A stretch of 64,000 nucleotides of DNA from an uncultured Megasphaera sp. (GTDB lineage Bacteria; Bacillota; Negativicutes; Veillonellales; Megasphaeraceae). The stretch lies in assembly GCA_900540735.1 (NCBI GenBank), contig UQHB01000004.1, positions 38,534 to 102,533 of the forward strand, written 5' to 3'. Every line of letters starts with the position of its first letter. Positions within the stretch are counted from its first letter, which is position 1. The translations under genes were made by a program, and so were the position numbers. Below are positions 1 to 7,552 of this stretch, in pieces. Below the pieces are notes generated by a model. It ran no database searches. It had not been told where the DNA came from and saw only the letters and a list, made by a program, of their open reading frames with translations.

Positions 1-39
1 GGAGGAACTACATGGGAGTTATGGAAATCTAACCCGTAC

Positions 40-591
40 ATGCGATTCATTACTATTTCAACGTATGATTTACAAACAACATTAGGCCGGATTCGTTGGA
101 ATGGAGACAAAAACATGTGGTATCCCTCGCCATGGGGAGAGGCCGTGATGGATGTTTTAGAAGACATTCATCAGTTGCAAGGTACGGTCATCGTAGAAGC
201 ACATTCTGTTATGCCTAACCATGTGCATTTATTGACGCATTTCCGCATACAGAGTCCGCAAGTTGTACATAGTTTTGTAGATTTCTGTAAGAAAGCCTTT
301 GCACGGGAAATGATGCGGCGCAGGCCGACGACCCAGACGATTTGGGAGAAGGCTTTTTATTTTAATAATGTACAGACTAGGTTAACCCAATCGGCGTATT
401 GCCAAGCATTGCAGGAACATCATCAGACCTGGAAGTACGATACGCTGTATCGGCCATATAAAGATCCATTTGATCCTAATCCTCTAGTAGAAGTGAATCA
501 CGGGTTTAGAAATGTCTTTGGGACACCGACGAAAGGAATAGGCAACCCTTCAAGAGATGTAGAAATCGAACCGACAGCAGATGATGAATAA
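40..591 (+). CDS. REP-associated tyrosine transposase-like protein (IS200-like Y1 family), possibly 5' partial
   Basis: The 183-residue product carries the MPNHVHLL motif (HxH metal-binding pair) and a downstream W-x-Y-D-TLYRPY segment that may supply the catalytic tyrosine, as in single-stranded DNA transposases of the Y1/HUH class that act on REP palindromes. The FITIST segment right after the start is also typical of this family. The frame stays open from codon 14 back to base 1, so the true start may lie outside the window. A GGAGG at 1-5 sits before another ATG at 12, which opens only a six-codon peptide. I saw no flanking terminal repeats or REP copies, so this may be a domesticated or solitary copy. 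Family fairly sure, start uncertain. Confidence 0.7.
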   Translation: MRFITISTYDLQTTLGRIRWNGDKNMWYPSPWGEAVMDVLEDIHQLQGTVIVEAHSVMPNHVHLLTHFRIQSPQVVHSFVDFCKKAFAREMMRRRPTTQTIWEKAFYFNNVQTRLTQSAYCQALQEHHQTWKYDTLYRPYKDPFDPNPLVEVNHGFRNVFGTPTKGIGNPSRDVEIEPTADDE

Positions 592-607
592 GTACACAGC
601 ATAACAC

Positions 608-642
608 GGAGCCCCCATGATATATTTCATGGGGGCCTTTAC
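608..642. terminator. Bidirectional intrinsic terminator between the transposase and lacI-type gene
   Basis: GCCCCCATGA and TCATGGGGGC form a 10-bp stem around a 6-base loop, followed by CTTTACT. It lies between two convergent genes and can serve both strands. Confidence 0.75.
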
Positions 643-650
643 TATATACA

Positions 651-1667
651 TTATTTAGTTGGCGAAGACTGAGCGATGATTTTGATACCGTCTACGTAGC
701 GAACCGTTGGTGACGATTCTTTCTTTTCGATTAAATCGACGAGCAAATTGAGGCAATTTTCACCAATTTCACCCATGGGAATATCGATACGCGATAAAGA
801 TGGAATAGAATAATCGTTGATTTCTGCCATATTTACACCGACCGTAAAGACTTCTGTGTCTTGCGGGATGGATACGCCTAACTCATGGCACGCATAGAGC
901 ATACCGTGTGCTAAGACGTCAGAAATACAGAACATGGCTTTGGGCATAGCCTTGGCTGCATGAATTTCTTTGGTTTTTTCAATGGCACTAGACGAGTCTG
1001 TGCCGCAGAGCCAGACCTGTTCGTCCGGAATGGGATGACCTGCTGCAGCAAAGGCGTTGAGGAAGCCTTGCATCCATTGGCGCATAATGGGGAACGATTC
1101 GTCATGCGTGAGCACGCCCGCATCGTAAATGCCTTTAGCTAAGAAGTGCTGGGCTACGCTTTCACCGACTTTATAGTTATCCATCGTGACGCTGCTGTAT
1201 TTCTGTGATTCTCGGTTAAAGAGGACGACTGGACAGGAAATAGAGCTTTGTTCTAAGTATTCCATGTCTTTATTCGACATGTTAGCAATGATGATACCGT
1301 TGAAGAATTCGTTTTGTGTCGTTTCCATTTGTTTTTGTAAATGGTCGACTTTGTAGGGAACAACTGTTAAATGGACAACTTTCTTTTGTTGTATAATTTC
1401 TTTTTGAATCCCTAAGGTAATACGAGCCAAGTAATTAATACGGAAATCACTGGCCCAATAAAATGCAATGGCGTAACTGTCTTTGGCAGCAGCTCGCAAC
1501 TTTTTGGCCGACTGATTGGGCACGTAGTTGAGTTTGCGGGCAATCTGCTGAATGCGAACCTGCGTTTCTTTTGAAATTTTCCGTTCTTGACCTTTCCCAT
1601 TCAGCACGATAGAAACAGTGGCAATGGACACGCCTGCTTCTCGTGCAATATCTTTAATGGTAGACAT
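651..1667 (-). CDS. LacI/PurR-family transcriptional regulator
   Basis: This 338-residue protein starts with a LacI helix-turn-helix (residues about 3-22, TIKDIAREAGVS-ATVS) and a hinge helix region near residue 50 with NQSAKKLR. A periplasmic-binding-protein-like effector domain (about 60-335) follows, ending with the usual DIP-MGEIGENCLNLL segment. It would bind an operator as a dimer and respond to a small sugar or metabolite. It is transcribed divergently from cobT across a 150-base gap, but LacI regulators usually control sugar genes and there are none beside it. The target is therefore not evident. Length is normal. Confidence 0.9.
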   Translation of the reverse strand: MSTIKDIAREAGVSIATVSIVLNGKGQERKISKETQVRIQQIARKLNYVPNQSAKKLRAAAKDSYAIAFYWASDFRINYLARITLGIQKEIIQQKKVVHLTVVPYKVDHLQKQMETTQNEFFNGIIIANMSNKDMEYLEQSSISCPVVLFNRESQKYSSVTMDNYKVGESVAQHFLAKGIYDAGVLTHDESFPIMRQWMQGFLNAFAAAGHPIPDEQVWLCGTDSSSAIEKTKEIHAAKAMPKAMFCISDVLAHGMLYACHELGVSIPQDTEVFTVGVNMAEINDYSIPSLSRIDIPMGEIGENCLNLLVDLIEKKESSPTVRYVDGIKIIAQSSPTK

Positions 1668-1817
1668 TTAGCCACCTCCCTGAAGTATTGTTTTATTTTG
1701 ACATAAAAACGGCGATTTTTCAAGACGTACTACGTATAATTCACGCGATTTCTGGCCTATACTAGGCGAGGGGCTGTGATTGTGGTACAATACAGTCACA
1801 TCGTAAGGAGGACGGCT

Positions 1818-2855
1818 ATGACATACGAAGAAACGGTAGCTCATGTACTGCATAATTTAGCAAAACCACCGGGCAGTTTAGGCTTATTAGAAGACCATGC
1901 GAAAAAGACCTTGTTAGCTTGGGGGAAGTTAGAGGAAACCTTTTCACCGAAGCATATTATTTTTGCTGCCGATAACGGCGTTGTCCGGTCAGGCGTAGTG
2001 GCGCAGCTCGCAGATATTACGTATATGCAGAGCAAGCATATGGTAGATGGTACGTCGGCAGTGACGTGCTTTTGCCGTTGCAATGGCATTCCCTATGAAG
2101 TCGTCGATGTCGGCATCGATAGTCCCGATAGTGTTGGCGTACACCGCAAGATTGCCCGTGGTACGAAGGATTTTGCTAAAGAACCGGCCATGTCTCTCCG
2201 GGAGTATAAAGCAGCTTTGGCAATCGGCGCAGAACGGGTGCATTTAGCAAAACGGGCTGGTCATAATTTCCTTTCCTTTGGCGAAATGGGCATTGGCAAT
2301 ACGACGACATCCGCTGCAGTCCTCTCAGCCATTGCCCCTAAAGGGAGTACCTTCCTTGTAGGCTACGGCTCAGCAGCTAAGAATTACAAGCTATTACTTC
2401 ATAAACGAGCCGTCGTGGAGGAGGCCCTCAACAGATATAGCAACAACATCCACTCTGCAGCAGATGCACTGCGCTATGTAGGCGGCTTTGATTTAGTTGC
2501 CCTGTGCGGTGCCATGATGGCCTGTGCCGACCAGCATATGCCCTTTTATATAGATGGCTTTATTACGGCTGTGGCCTTGGCTTGTGCTGTCCAGTTAAAG
2601 CCTGCTGTTGCGGCTGTCGCCTTGCCGTCGCACGTGTCTCGTGAGTCGGGCATGGCTGTGGCCTTGCGGATGTGCGGCATTGATGAATACGACGTGCCGA
2701 TTCACGGCAATATGTCCTTAGGTGAAGGTACAGGGGCCGTTTTAGTTACGGTATTATTGCGGTCTATGCTCTATGCCGTGTGGCATATGGATACGCTTGA
2801 TGGGATTAATCAGGCTGCAGCACTGCGGCATGAACAACGAAAGGATGAAACGTAA
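1818..2855 (+). CDS. cobT: Nicotinate-nucleotide--dimethylbenzimidazole phosphoribosyltransferase
   Basis: CobT joins 5,6-dimethylbenzimidazole to nicotinate mononucleotide to give alpha-ribazole phosphate, the lower-ligand precursor of cobalamin. The KPPGSLG signature is at residues 16-22, the phosphate-binding GEMGIGNTTT loop in the middle, and the SLGEGTGA segment with the catalytic glutamate near residue 302. I start at 1818 because AAGGAGG at 1805-1811 precedes it by a normal spacing; the longer open frame upstream has no ribosome site. The product is 345 residues, normal length. The stop codon overlaps the next start (TAATG). No other cob genes are in the window, so this is a solitary assembly gene. 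The class II ribonucleotide reductase at 31.9 kb is a plausible cofactor consumer. Confidence 0.93.
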   Translation: MTYEETVAHVLHNLAKPPGSLGLLEDHAKKTLLAWGKLEETFSPKHIIFAADNGVVRSGVVAQLADITYMQSKHMVDGTSAVTCFCRCNGIPYEVVDVGIDSPDSVGVHRKIARGTKDFAKEPAMSLREYKAALAIGAERVHLAKRAGHNFLSFGEMGIGNTTTSAAVLSAIAPKGSTFLVGYGSAAKNYKLLLHKRAVVEEALNRYSNNIHSAADALRYVGGFDLVALCGAMMACADQHMPFYIDGFITAVALACAVQLKPAVAAVALPSHVSRESGMAVALRMCGIDEYDVPIHGNMSLGEGTGAVLVTVLLRSMLYAVWHMDTLDGINQAAALRHEQRKDET

Positions 2856-3052
2856 TGGATGAAAAGACGAGAGCTGAAGCGGTCGCCATTTTTCACCGCC
2901 TAGGCCTGCGTGAAGACGAAGCGATTGAGCTCTTTTATAAACGGACGATTGCCGCCGGAAAGATGCCTTTTACTTCGGCTCAAGAGAACGAAAAAAAGAG
3001 TGTCAAAAAGACGCGGATGAATACACGATTTGCGGAATGGGATGCCTTTTGA
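2855..3052 (+). CDS. Small RelB/DinJ-like protein, orphan
   Basis: A 65-residue protein whose start overlaps the cobT stop by one base (TAATG), so it is probably co-translated. The segment LGLREDEAIELFYKRTIAAGKMPF resembles the ribbon-helix-helix core of RelB/DinJ antitoxins, where AI-x-LF and a G-(G)-LPF end are typical. No RelE/YafQ-type toxin gene follows; the tRNA-Arg lies 50 bases downstream. The C-terminal third is basic and lacks the usual toxin-wrapping tail. It may be a DNA-binding regulator or a degenerate antitoxin. Function unproven. Confidence 0.6.
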   Translation: MDEKTRAEAVAIFHRLGLREDEAIELFYKRTIAAGKMPFTSAQENEKKSVKKTRMNTRFAEWDAF

Positions 3053-3104
3053 TTCTTTCTTTTTTACATAAATTATGATATTATTATTTAGTATTAAATC
3101 ATGT

Positions 3105-3181
3105 GCGCTCATAGCTCAGCTGGATAGAGCAGCAGTTTCCTAAACTGCGTGTCGGATGTTCGAGTCATCTTGGGCGCACCA
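3105..3181 (+). tRNA. tRNA-Arg(CCT), CCA encoded
   Basis: A full cloverleaf can be drawn: acceptor GCGCTCA/TGGGCGC, D arm GCTC/GAGC, anticodon stem GCAGT/ACTGC with loop TTCCTAA (anticodon CCT at 3139-3141, reading AGG), a T arm with TTCGAGT, and a genomic CCA at 3179-3181. Length 77. Confidence 0.95.
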
Positions 3182-3238
3182 TTTTTTTATACCAATTTAC
3201 TGTCATACAGTTTCTATAGAAAGAAGGCTGGTCGCGAA

Positions 3239-4600
3239 ATGGCTGAACTCCAGAACCCGTTGGCATCATTTCATGAAGAACCACAACACGATAGAGATTA
3301 TACCTTCCCCGAAGCGGTTGCAGAAGCAAAACGGTGTCTCAACTGCAAAGTACCACAGTGCCGCAAAGGCTGTCCTATTGAGAATGAAATTCCCCAATTC
3401 ATTCATGCCTTAGTGGCTGGTAACGTCGGTGAAGCGGCAACGCATATTTACAATCATAGTGATTTACCGGCTCTGTGCGGACGGATTTGCCCTCGTGAAA
3501 AGCAGTGCGAAGGGCACTGCGTCTTAGCAAAACGGGGACAACATATTGAAATTGGCAAACTCGAACGGTTTGTTGCCGATATGGCTCTTGATACGGGCTT
3601 TATGCCCCTTCATAAAAGCACGCGTAAAAGCGGCACTGTCGCTATCGTTGGCAGCGGTCCTGCTGGTCTTGCTGCAGCGCGGACCTTGGCGGCGCGCGAT
3701 TATGACGTGACGGTCTATGAAATGCAGGCTTATCCTGGCGGCACGTTAACGTACGGTATCCCAACATTCCGTCTTCATAAGGAATATGTGTACCGCGAAG
3801 TAGAAGCTCTCGAAAAAATGGGCGTTCATATGCAGTACAATACGAAAATCGGCGTAGAACGGACGATTCAAGACATCATTGATGATGGGTTCGATGCTAT
3901 TTTCCTCGGCGTTGGAACGCTTGATGAATGGAGCTTAGGTATTGAAAATGACGCGATTCCCGGTGTGGTTGGAGCCGAATCGTTCCTAAAAATGGTTGAA
4001 GACGTACAGCTCGGTGACGCAGATATTGCTCGTCTTCCCATTCAAAATGGAGACCACGTCATCGTCGTCGGTGCTGGCAACGTCGCTATTGATGCGGCAC
4101 GTACAGCCATTCGCTTAGGGGCAGACGTAAAAATCGTCTACCGCCGCGGCGAAAAGAATATGAAATGCTTGCCTTCTGAATATGAAGAAGCAAAAGAAGA
4201 CGGTGTAACCTTCCAGTTTTATTCGGCTCCTAAAGCTGTCGTCGGTACGGACAAGGTAGAAGGCTTGAAATACGAAAAGCAAGAAATCCTCGAAGATGCG
4301 ACGATGGTGCCGACTGGCGAATTTTGCGTCGTCCCGGCGAATAAAATCATCGCCGCTATTGGCAATAAACCGGAAAAACCGGTCATTGATGCGCTCGGCA
4401 TTGACGCCAACGAAGACGGCTATATTACGTCACACAACGTGCCCTACGGCATGACAAGCAAAGCCGGCATCTTTGCCGCTGGCGACGTAGTTCACAAACC
4501 GCAGACCGTCGTCCTCGCTATGCGTGAAGGGCGGAAAGTTGCCATCAGTATGGACGAATATATTAAAGCGAAGAAATTAATGGAAGCAGTTGAACAATAG
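3239..4600 (+). CDS. GltA/NfnB-family NAD(P)H flavoprotein oxidoreductase (glutamate synthase small-subunit type)
   Basis: This 453-residue protein has an N-terminal cysteine cluster (CLNCKVPQCRKGC, then CGRICP and CEGHCV; residues about 36-100) for two 4Fe-4S centres. The FAD dinucleotide fold follows (VAIVGSGPAGLAAA), then the NADPH fold (VIVVGAGNVAIDAA) and the C-terminal GIFAAGDVV FAD contact. It fits glutamate synthase beta subunits and the NfnB electron-bifurcating subunit. No glutamate synthase large subunit or NfnA is adjacent, so the electron partner is unknown. An in-frame ATG at 3149 lies inside the tRNA gene; I use 3239, which starts MAELQNP. Followed 9 bases later by the carbonic anhydrase gene. 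Confidence 0.88.
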   Translation: MAELQNPLASFHEEPQHDRDYTFPEAVAEAKRCLNCKVPQCRKGCPIENEIPQFIHALVAGNVGEAATHIYNHSDLPALCGRICPREKQCEGHCVLAKRGQHIEIGKLERFVADMALDTGFMPLHKSTRKSGTVAIVGSGPAGLAAARTLAARDYDVTVYEMQAYPGGTLTYGIPTFRLHKEYVYREVEALEKMGVHMQYNTKIGVERTIQDIIDDGFDAIFLGVGTLDEWSLGIENDAIPGVVGAESFLKMVEDVQLGDADIARLPIQNGDHVIVVGAGNVAIDAARTAIRLGADVKIVYRRGEKNMKCLPSEYEEAKEDGVTFQFYSAPKAVVGTDKVEGLKYEKQEILEDATMVPTGEFCVVPANKIIAAIGNKPEKPVIDALGIDANEDGYITSHNVPYGMTSKAGIFAAGDVVHKPQTVVLAMREGRKVAISMDEYIKAKKLMEAVEQ

Positions 4601-4609
4601 GAGGTTTCC

Positions 4610-5173
4610 ATGGCGGCATTACTTAAAGATATTACAGAAGCAAATCACGAATTCGTAGCGTCTCATTTATTGCACGGCAAGACGGATGTCAGTAAATATC
4701 CTCAGCGGAATTTGGCGGTCCTAACGTGTATGGATACGCGGCTCCTCGATTTCCTCGAACCGGCAATGGGCCTGCGCCGCGGCGAAGCAAAAATCATTAA
4801 AGTGGCCGGCAATACGGCGTATGATGAATTTGACAGCGTCATTGGTAGTCTCATGGTAGCTGTGTATGAACTGCACGTACATGACATCATCGTCATGGGT
4901 CACGACGATTGCGGTATGCTCAAGACGACAGCAGACAGCCTGTGCAAGCACATGGCAGAAGCTGGCGTAGACAGCGCAAAAATCGAAGAAATCCGACCGA
5001 AATTACAGGCTTGGGCCGACCCAATTCAACATGTCGATGACGCAGTCCGTCAGTCCGTGAAGGCATTACGGCAGAATCCGTATTTGCCCAAAGACATTAC
5101 TATTTACGGCATGGTCATTCATCCGCACAGCGGCGAAATCCGCATCGTCGATGACGGCTCCTGTCCACAGTAA
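4610..5173 (+). CDS. Beta-class carbonic anhydrase
   Basis: A cytoplasmic zinc enzyme interconverting CO2 and bicarbonate. The beta-class ligands are visible: Cys40 and the Asp42/Arg44 dyad in TCMDTR, and His98 and Cys101 in GHDDCG. It is 187 residues, a compact type common in Firmicutes. GGAGG lies 5 bases before the start. It sits in a tight run with the GltA-like gene (9-base gap) and gmhA (14-base gap), so the three are probably one transcript. Bicarbonate supply for carboxylations is a plausible role in a fermenter, but nothing here shows a specific partner. Confidence 0.92.
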   Translation: MAALLKDITEANHEFVASHLLHGKTDVSKYPQRNLAVLTCMDTRLLDFLEPAMGLRRGEAKIIKVAGNTAYDEFDSVIGSLMVAVYELHVHDIIVMGHDDCGMLKTTADSLCKHMAEAGVDSAKIEEIRPKLQAWADPIQHVDDAVRQSVKALRQNPYLPKDITIYGMVIHPHSGEIRIVDDGSCPQ

Positions 5174-5187
5174 AGGAGGATAGAACT

Positions 5188-5745
5188 ATGGAATTAATTA
5201 CAAATCGTATGGCTGACCATTTAGCTGTCTTAGAAGCGACGAAAGCCTTAGAGCCTGACATTGAACGGGCAGGCTTGATGATTCGCGAAGCCTTATTGAA
5301 AGGTAATAAAATACTTTTTTGCGGTAACGGCGGCAGTGCTGCTGATGCCCAGCACTTAGCGGCAGAAATTGTCGGCCGTTTCCAAAAAGAACGCCGTGCC
5401 TATGCGGCCATGGCACTCACTGTCGATACGTCCATTTTAACGGCTGTTGCCAATGACTATGGCTATGATACGGTCTTTAGCCGTCAAGTCCAAGGTTTAG
5501 GAAATGCAGGAGATATTCTCGTTGGCATTTCTACGTCTGGTAATAGTAAGAACGTCGTCGCAGCTATTGAAGAAGCGCGGAAACACGATATGGCTGTCAT
5601 TGGCTTCACTGGTTTCGGTGGCGGCAAAATGGCTGACCTTTGCGATGTGTGCCTCGCTGTACCGTCTAAAGTAACGGCACGGACACAGGAAATGCACATC
5701 ATGATTGGCCATATTTTATGTGAAATTGCAGAAGAAACGATGTAA
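5188..5745 (+). CDS. gmhA: Sedoheptulose-7-phosphate isomerase (SIS domain)
   Basis: GmhA converts sedoheptulose 7-phosphate to heptose 7-phosphate, the first step of ADP-heptose synthesis for the LPS inner core. The 185-residue protein shows the family pattern: CGNGGSAADAQHLAAE, RRAYAAMALTVDTS, the SIS phosphate loop GISTSGNSKNV, and the C-terminal TARTQEMHIMIGHILC helix with an active-site glutamate and histidine. AAAGGAGG precedes the start. Its presence fits an LPS-bearing Negativicute. The remaining heptose genes are not in the window. Confidence 0.93.
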   Translation: MELITNRMADHLAVLEATKALEPDIERAGLMIREALLKGNKILFCGNGGSAADAQHLAAEIVGRFQKERRAYAAMALTVDTSILTAVANDYGYDTVFSRQVQGLGNAGDILVGISTSGNSKNVVAAIEEARKHDMAVIGFTGFGGGKMADLCDVCLAVPSKVTARTQEMHIMIGHILCEIAEETM

Positions 5746-5751
5746 TAGACG

Positions 5752-5786
5752 AAAAGACTCGGTACAACTGTATCGAGTCTTTTTTG
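5752..5786. terminator. Intrinsic terminator after gmhA, shared with the convergent lipoprotein gene
   Basis: AAAAGACTCG(G)TAC and GTATCGAGTCTTTT form the stem; T-run on the plus strand and A-run on the other side make it bidirectional. Confidence 0.85.
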
Positions 5787-5793
5787 CTATCTT

Positions 5794-6444
5794 TTATGAA
5801 TTGACGAGAGCCTGAAAAGCGGCGTCACTACGGACCTTGTCGAAATGGGATTGCGTCCGTGCTGCGTCAAGGACGTTTGCTTTATCCAGTTTCGCTGCCT
5901 TCTGGAGATATTCTACGGCATGGGCTGCATCGCCTTGGTCGCCGTAAATCGTGGCAATACCGTAGTAGCTCCACGTATTGTTTGGGTCTTTGGCAATAAC
6001 TTTTTGGAACCATTCGATAGATTCATCATATTGGCCATTGATTTTATAGGCAAGGGCTAGATTATAGAAAGACGCTACGTCGTCTGGCGCAAGCTCTAAG
6101 GCCTTTTTTATGAGGTCAATACCGGCAGCTACGTCGGCTTTTTTACCATTTGCATTGCCGCGCATGGCGAGAGCTACGCCTTCACCGGATAAGGCATTGT
6201 AGTTATTCGGATCGATTTCAATGGCTTTATTGTAATTCGCAATAGCCTCCTGATAGTTATATTCTTGGTATGCCGCAAGGCCCTTATCAGCCCATTCTTT
6301 CGATTGTGGCGAAATTTGCGGTGGTGTTTTCACCGTTTGGGTTTGCGTAGGCGGAGTATCTTGCGTTGTTGTCGTATTGCCGCACCCGCTGAGGAAGAGC
6401 CCGCAGAGCACAAGGACGGTTAAAGGCATCATATATGGTTTCAT
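5794..6444 (-). CDS. TPR-repeat lipoprotein
   Basis: A 216-residue exported lipoprotein. Residues 1-20 form a signal peptide ending LFLSG before Cys21 (lipobox LSGC), followed by a Thr/Gln/Pro-rich linker (about 22-45). At least four tetratricopeptide units follow, recognisable by A-x-Y-N-KAIEIDPN-Y and similar repeats. TPR scaffolds bind other proteins, so this one may help organise envelope complexes. An ATG six codons upstream overlaps the ribosome site AAGGAG, so I start at 6444. The partner and membrane (inner or outer) cannot be read from sequence. Confidence 0.88.
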   Translation of the reverse strand: MKPYMMPLTVLVLCGLFLSGCGNTTTTQDTPPTQTQTVKTPPQISPQSKEWADKGLAAYQEYNYQEAIANYNKAIEIDPNNYNALSGEGVALAMRGNANGKKADVAAGIDLIKKALELAPDDVASFYNLALAYKINGQYDESIEWFQKVIAKDPNNTWSYYGIATIYGDQGDAAHAVEYLQKAAKLDKANVLDAARTQSHFDKVRSDAAFQALVNS

Positions 6445-6514
6445 GGTCAAGCTCCTTTTCACGTTTTTAGTTTATTATACTCTATTTTTAGTTTTTACGA
6501 CTAGAAAAGTTTGG

Positions 6515-6520
6515 TATAAT
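6515..6520 (+). promoter_or_regulatory. Extended -10 promoter element for the NusG-II / Gx-transporter pair
   Basis: TGG-TATAAT is an extended -10 hexamer about 34 bases before the start at 6554. The -35 region is weak. Confidence 0.45.
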
Positions 6521-6553
6521 GTATCTATTGGAATAGATGAAAAGGAGTCTTAT

Positions 6554-6946
6554 ATGATTAAAAAATGGGATATAGTCCTTATTGCTATACTCCTGGTCTT
6601 ATCGTGTATACCAGAAGGAATCTTTTTCTTAAGTGGTGCCAAGCAGGATGGACAAGGGACGGTAGCTGTCGTCACAATCGATGGCAAGACGGTGAAAGAA
6701 ATTCCCTTATCCAGTCATGGTGGCATTGATTCGCTGACCGTCCAAGGAACTGACGGCGGCTATAATGTCATCGTCGTCAAAGACCAAGCAATCGGCATTA
6801 CCGAAGCTGATTGTCCTGATAAAATTTGCATCCAAGAAGGCTTTATTTCGCGGCCCGGTGAAAGCGTTATTTGCCTGCCCCATAAAGTCATGGTCGAAGT
6901 GAAGGCCGAAGGAAATGAAGAGCCGGACATTATTCCGGCCAGATAG
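6554..6946 (+). CDS. NusG domain II-like (NusG_II) exported/membrane-anchored protein
   Basis: A 130-residue protein with one N-terminal hydrophobic helix (about 6-26) and then a NusG domain II-like beta domain with a conserved CPDKIC pair and a later cysteine in VICLPHK. AAAGGAG at 6541-6546 fixes the start at 6554; the longer open frame runs back through the lipoprotein gene. It is followed 10 bases later by the Gx-transporter gene. These two genes are commonly paired in Firmicutes, often near Rnf or ApbE genes. Its role is unknown; the paired cysteines could bind a metal or cluster. Confidence 0.8.
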   Translation: MIKKWDIVLIAILLVLSCIPEGIFFLSGAKQDGQGTVAVVTIDGKTVKEIPLSSHGGIDSLTVQGTDGGYNVIVVKDQAIGITEADCPDKICIQEGFISRPGESVICLPHKVMVEVKAEGNEEPDIIPAR

Positions 6947-6956
6947 GGGAGTGGCT

Positions 6957-7478
6957 ATGAATAAAACCTTTCGCATCATCGTTTTAGGCCTTTTTGTGGC
7001 CCAATCGCTCGTCTTATATATCGTTGAAGGCATGCTGCCCGTGCCCTTTATCGCGCCGGGAGCCAAGCTAGGGCTGGCGAATTTAATCACCGTTATTGCC
7101 CTATATGCCCTCAGAAGGAAGCGAGACGTTGCCTTAATACTAGGTGTCCGCCTTATCCTCGCTGCGGCCTTAGGTGGCGGAATAAACGCTTTTTGGTACA
7201 GTTTAGCCGGTGCTGTCCTCAGTTTTAGTGCTATGGCAATCCTCATGAAGACGGGTAAATTTAGCTTAATCGGTGTCAGTGCTGCAGGCGGTATTTTCCA
7301 CAATCTCGGCCAAGTCATCGTGGCGTCCCTCGTCGTGGTTAATGCCAAAGTCATGCTCTATTTGCCAGTCCTCGCCGTAGCCGGTGTCGGGACGGGTATA
7401 CTTATCGGTATTACGGCCTTATTCGCGCTCAGACACTTAGCAAAGCTGCCCTTATATAAACGTATCCAATCAATTTAA
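6957..7478 (+). CDS. Gx transporter family protein (formerly heptaprenyl diphosphate synthase component I-like)
   Basis: A 173-residue membrane protein with about five hydrophobic helices, including a Gly/Ala-rich helix around LGVRLILAAALGGGINAF and a conserved GGIFHNLGQV segment. These are typical of the Hpre_diP_synt_I / Gx-transporter family. Despite the old name, the membrane topology and lack of Asp-rich motifs make a substrate-binding S-component-like transporter more likely than a prenyl synthase. GGGGAG lies about 5 bases before the ATG. It is the second gene of the NusG-II pair and ends at a terminator. Confidence 0.82.
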   Translation: MNKTFRIIVLGLFVAQSLVLYIVEGMLPVPFIAPGAKLGLANLITVIALYALRRKRDVALILGVRLILAAALGGGINAFWYSLAGAVLSFSAMAILMKTGKFSLIGVSAAGGIFHNLGQVIVASLVVVNAKVMLYLPVLAVAGVGTGILIGITALFALRHLAKLPLYKRIQSI

Positions 7479-7495
7479 AAAGGCCTTAAAAACGC

Positions 7496-7531
7496 AAAAA
7501 AGAGATTCCTTATAAAGGAATCTCTTTTTTA
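7496..7531. terminator. Bidirectional intrinsic terminator between the Gx transporter and the acrylate operon
   Basis: AAAAAAGAGATTCCTT and AAGGAATCTCTTTTTT pair perfectly around a short loop; it serves both convergent transcripts. Confidence 0.9.
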
Positions 7532-7552
7532 TATGGCTGAGGTGAGCCGATA

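Noticed and set aside
1..39. Six-codon ATG frame at 12 with GGAGG at 1-5
   Set aside because: Stops at once and shows no leader-peptide feature; probably chance or part of a longer transposase reading frame from outside the window.
3149..3238. Upstream in-frame start for the GltA-like protein
   Set aside because: It lies inside the tRNA-Arg gene.
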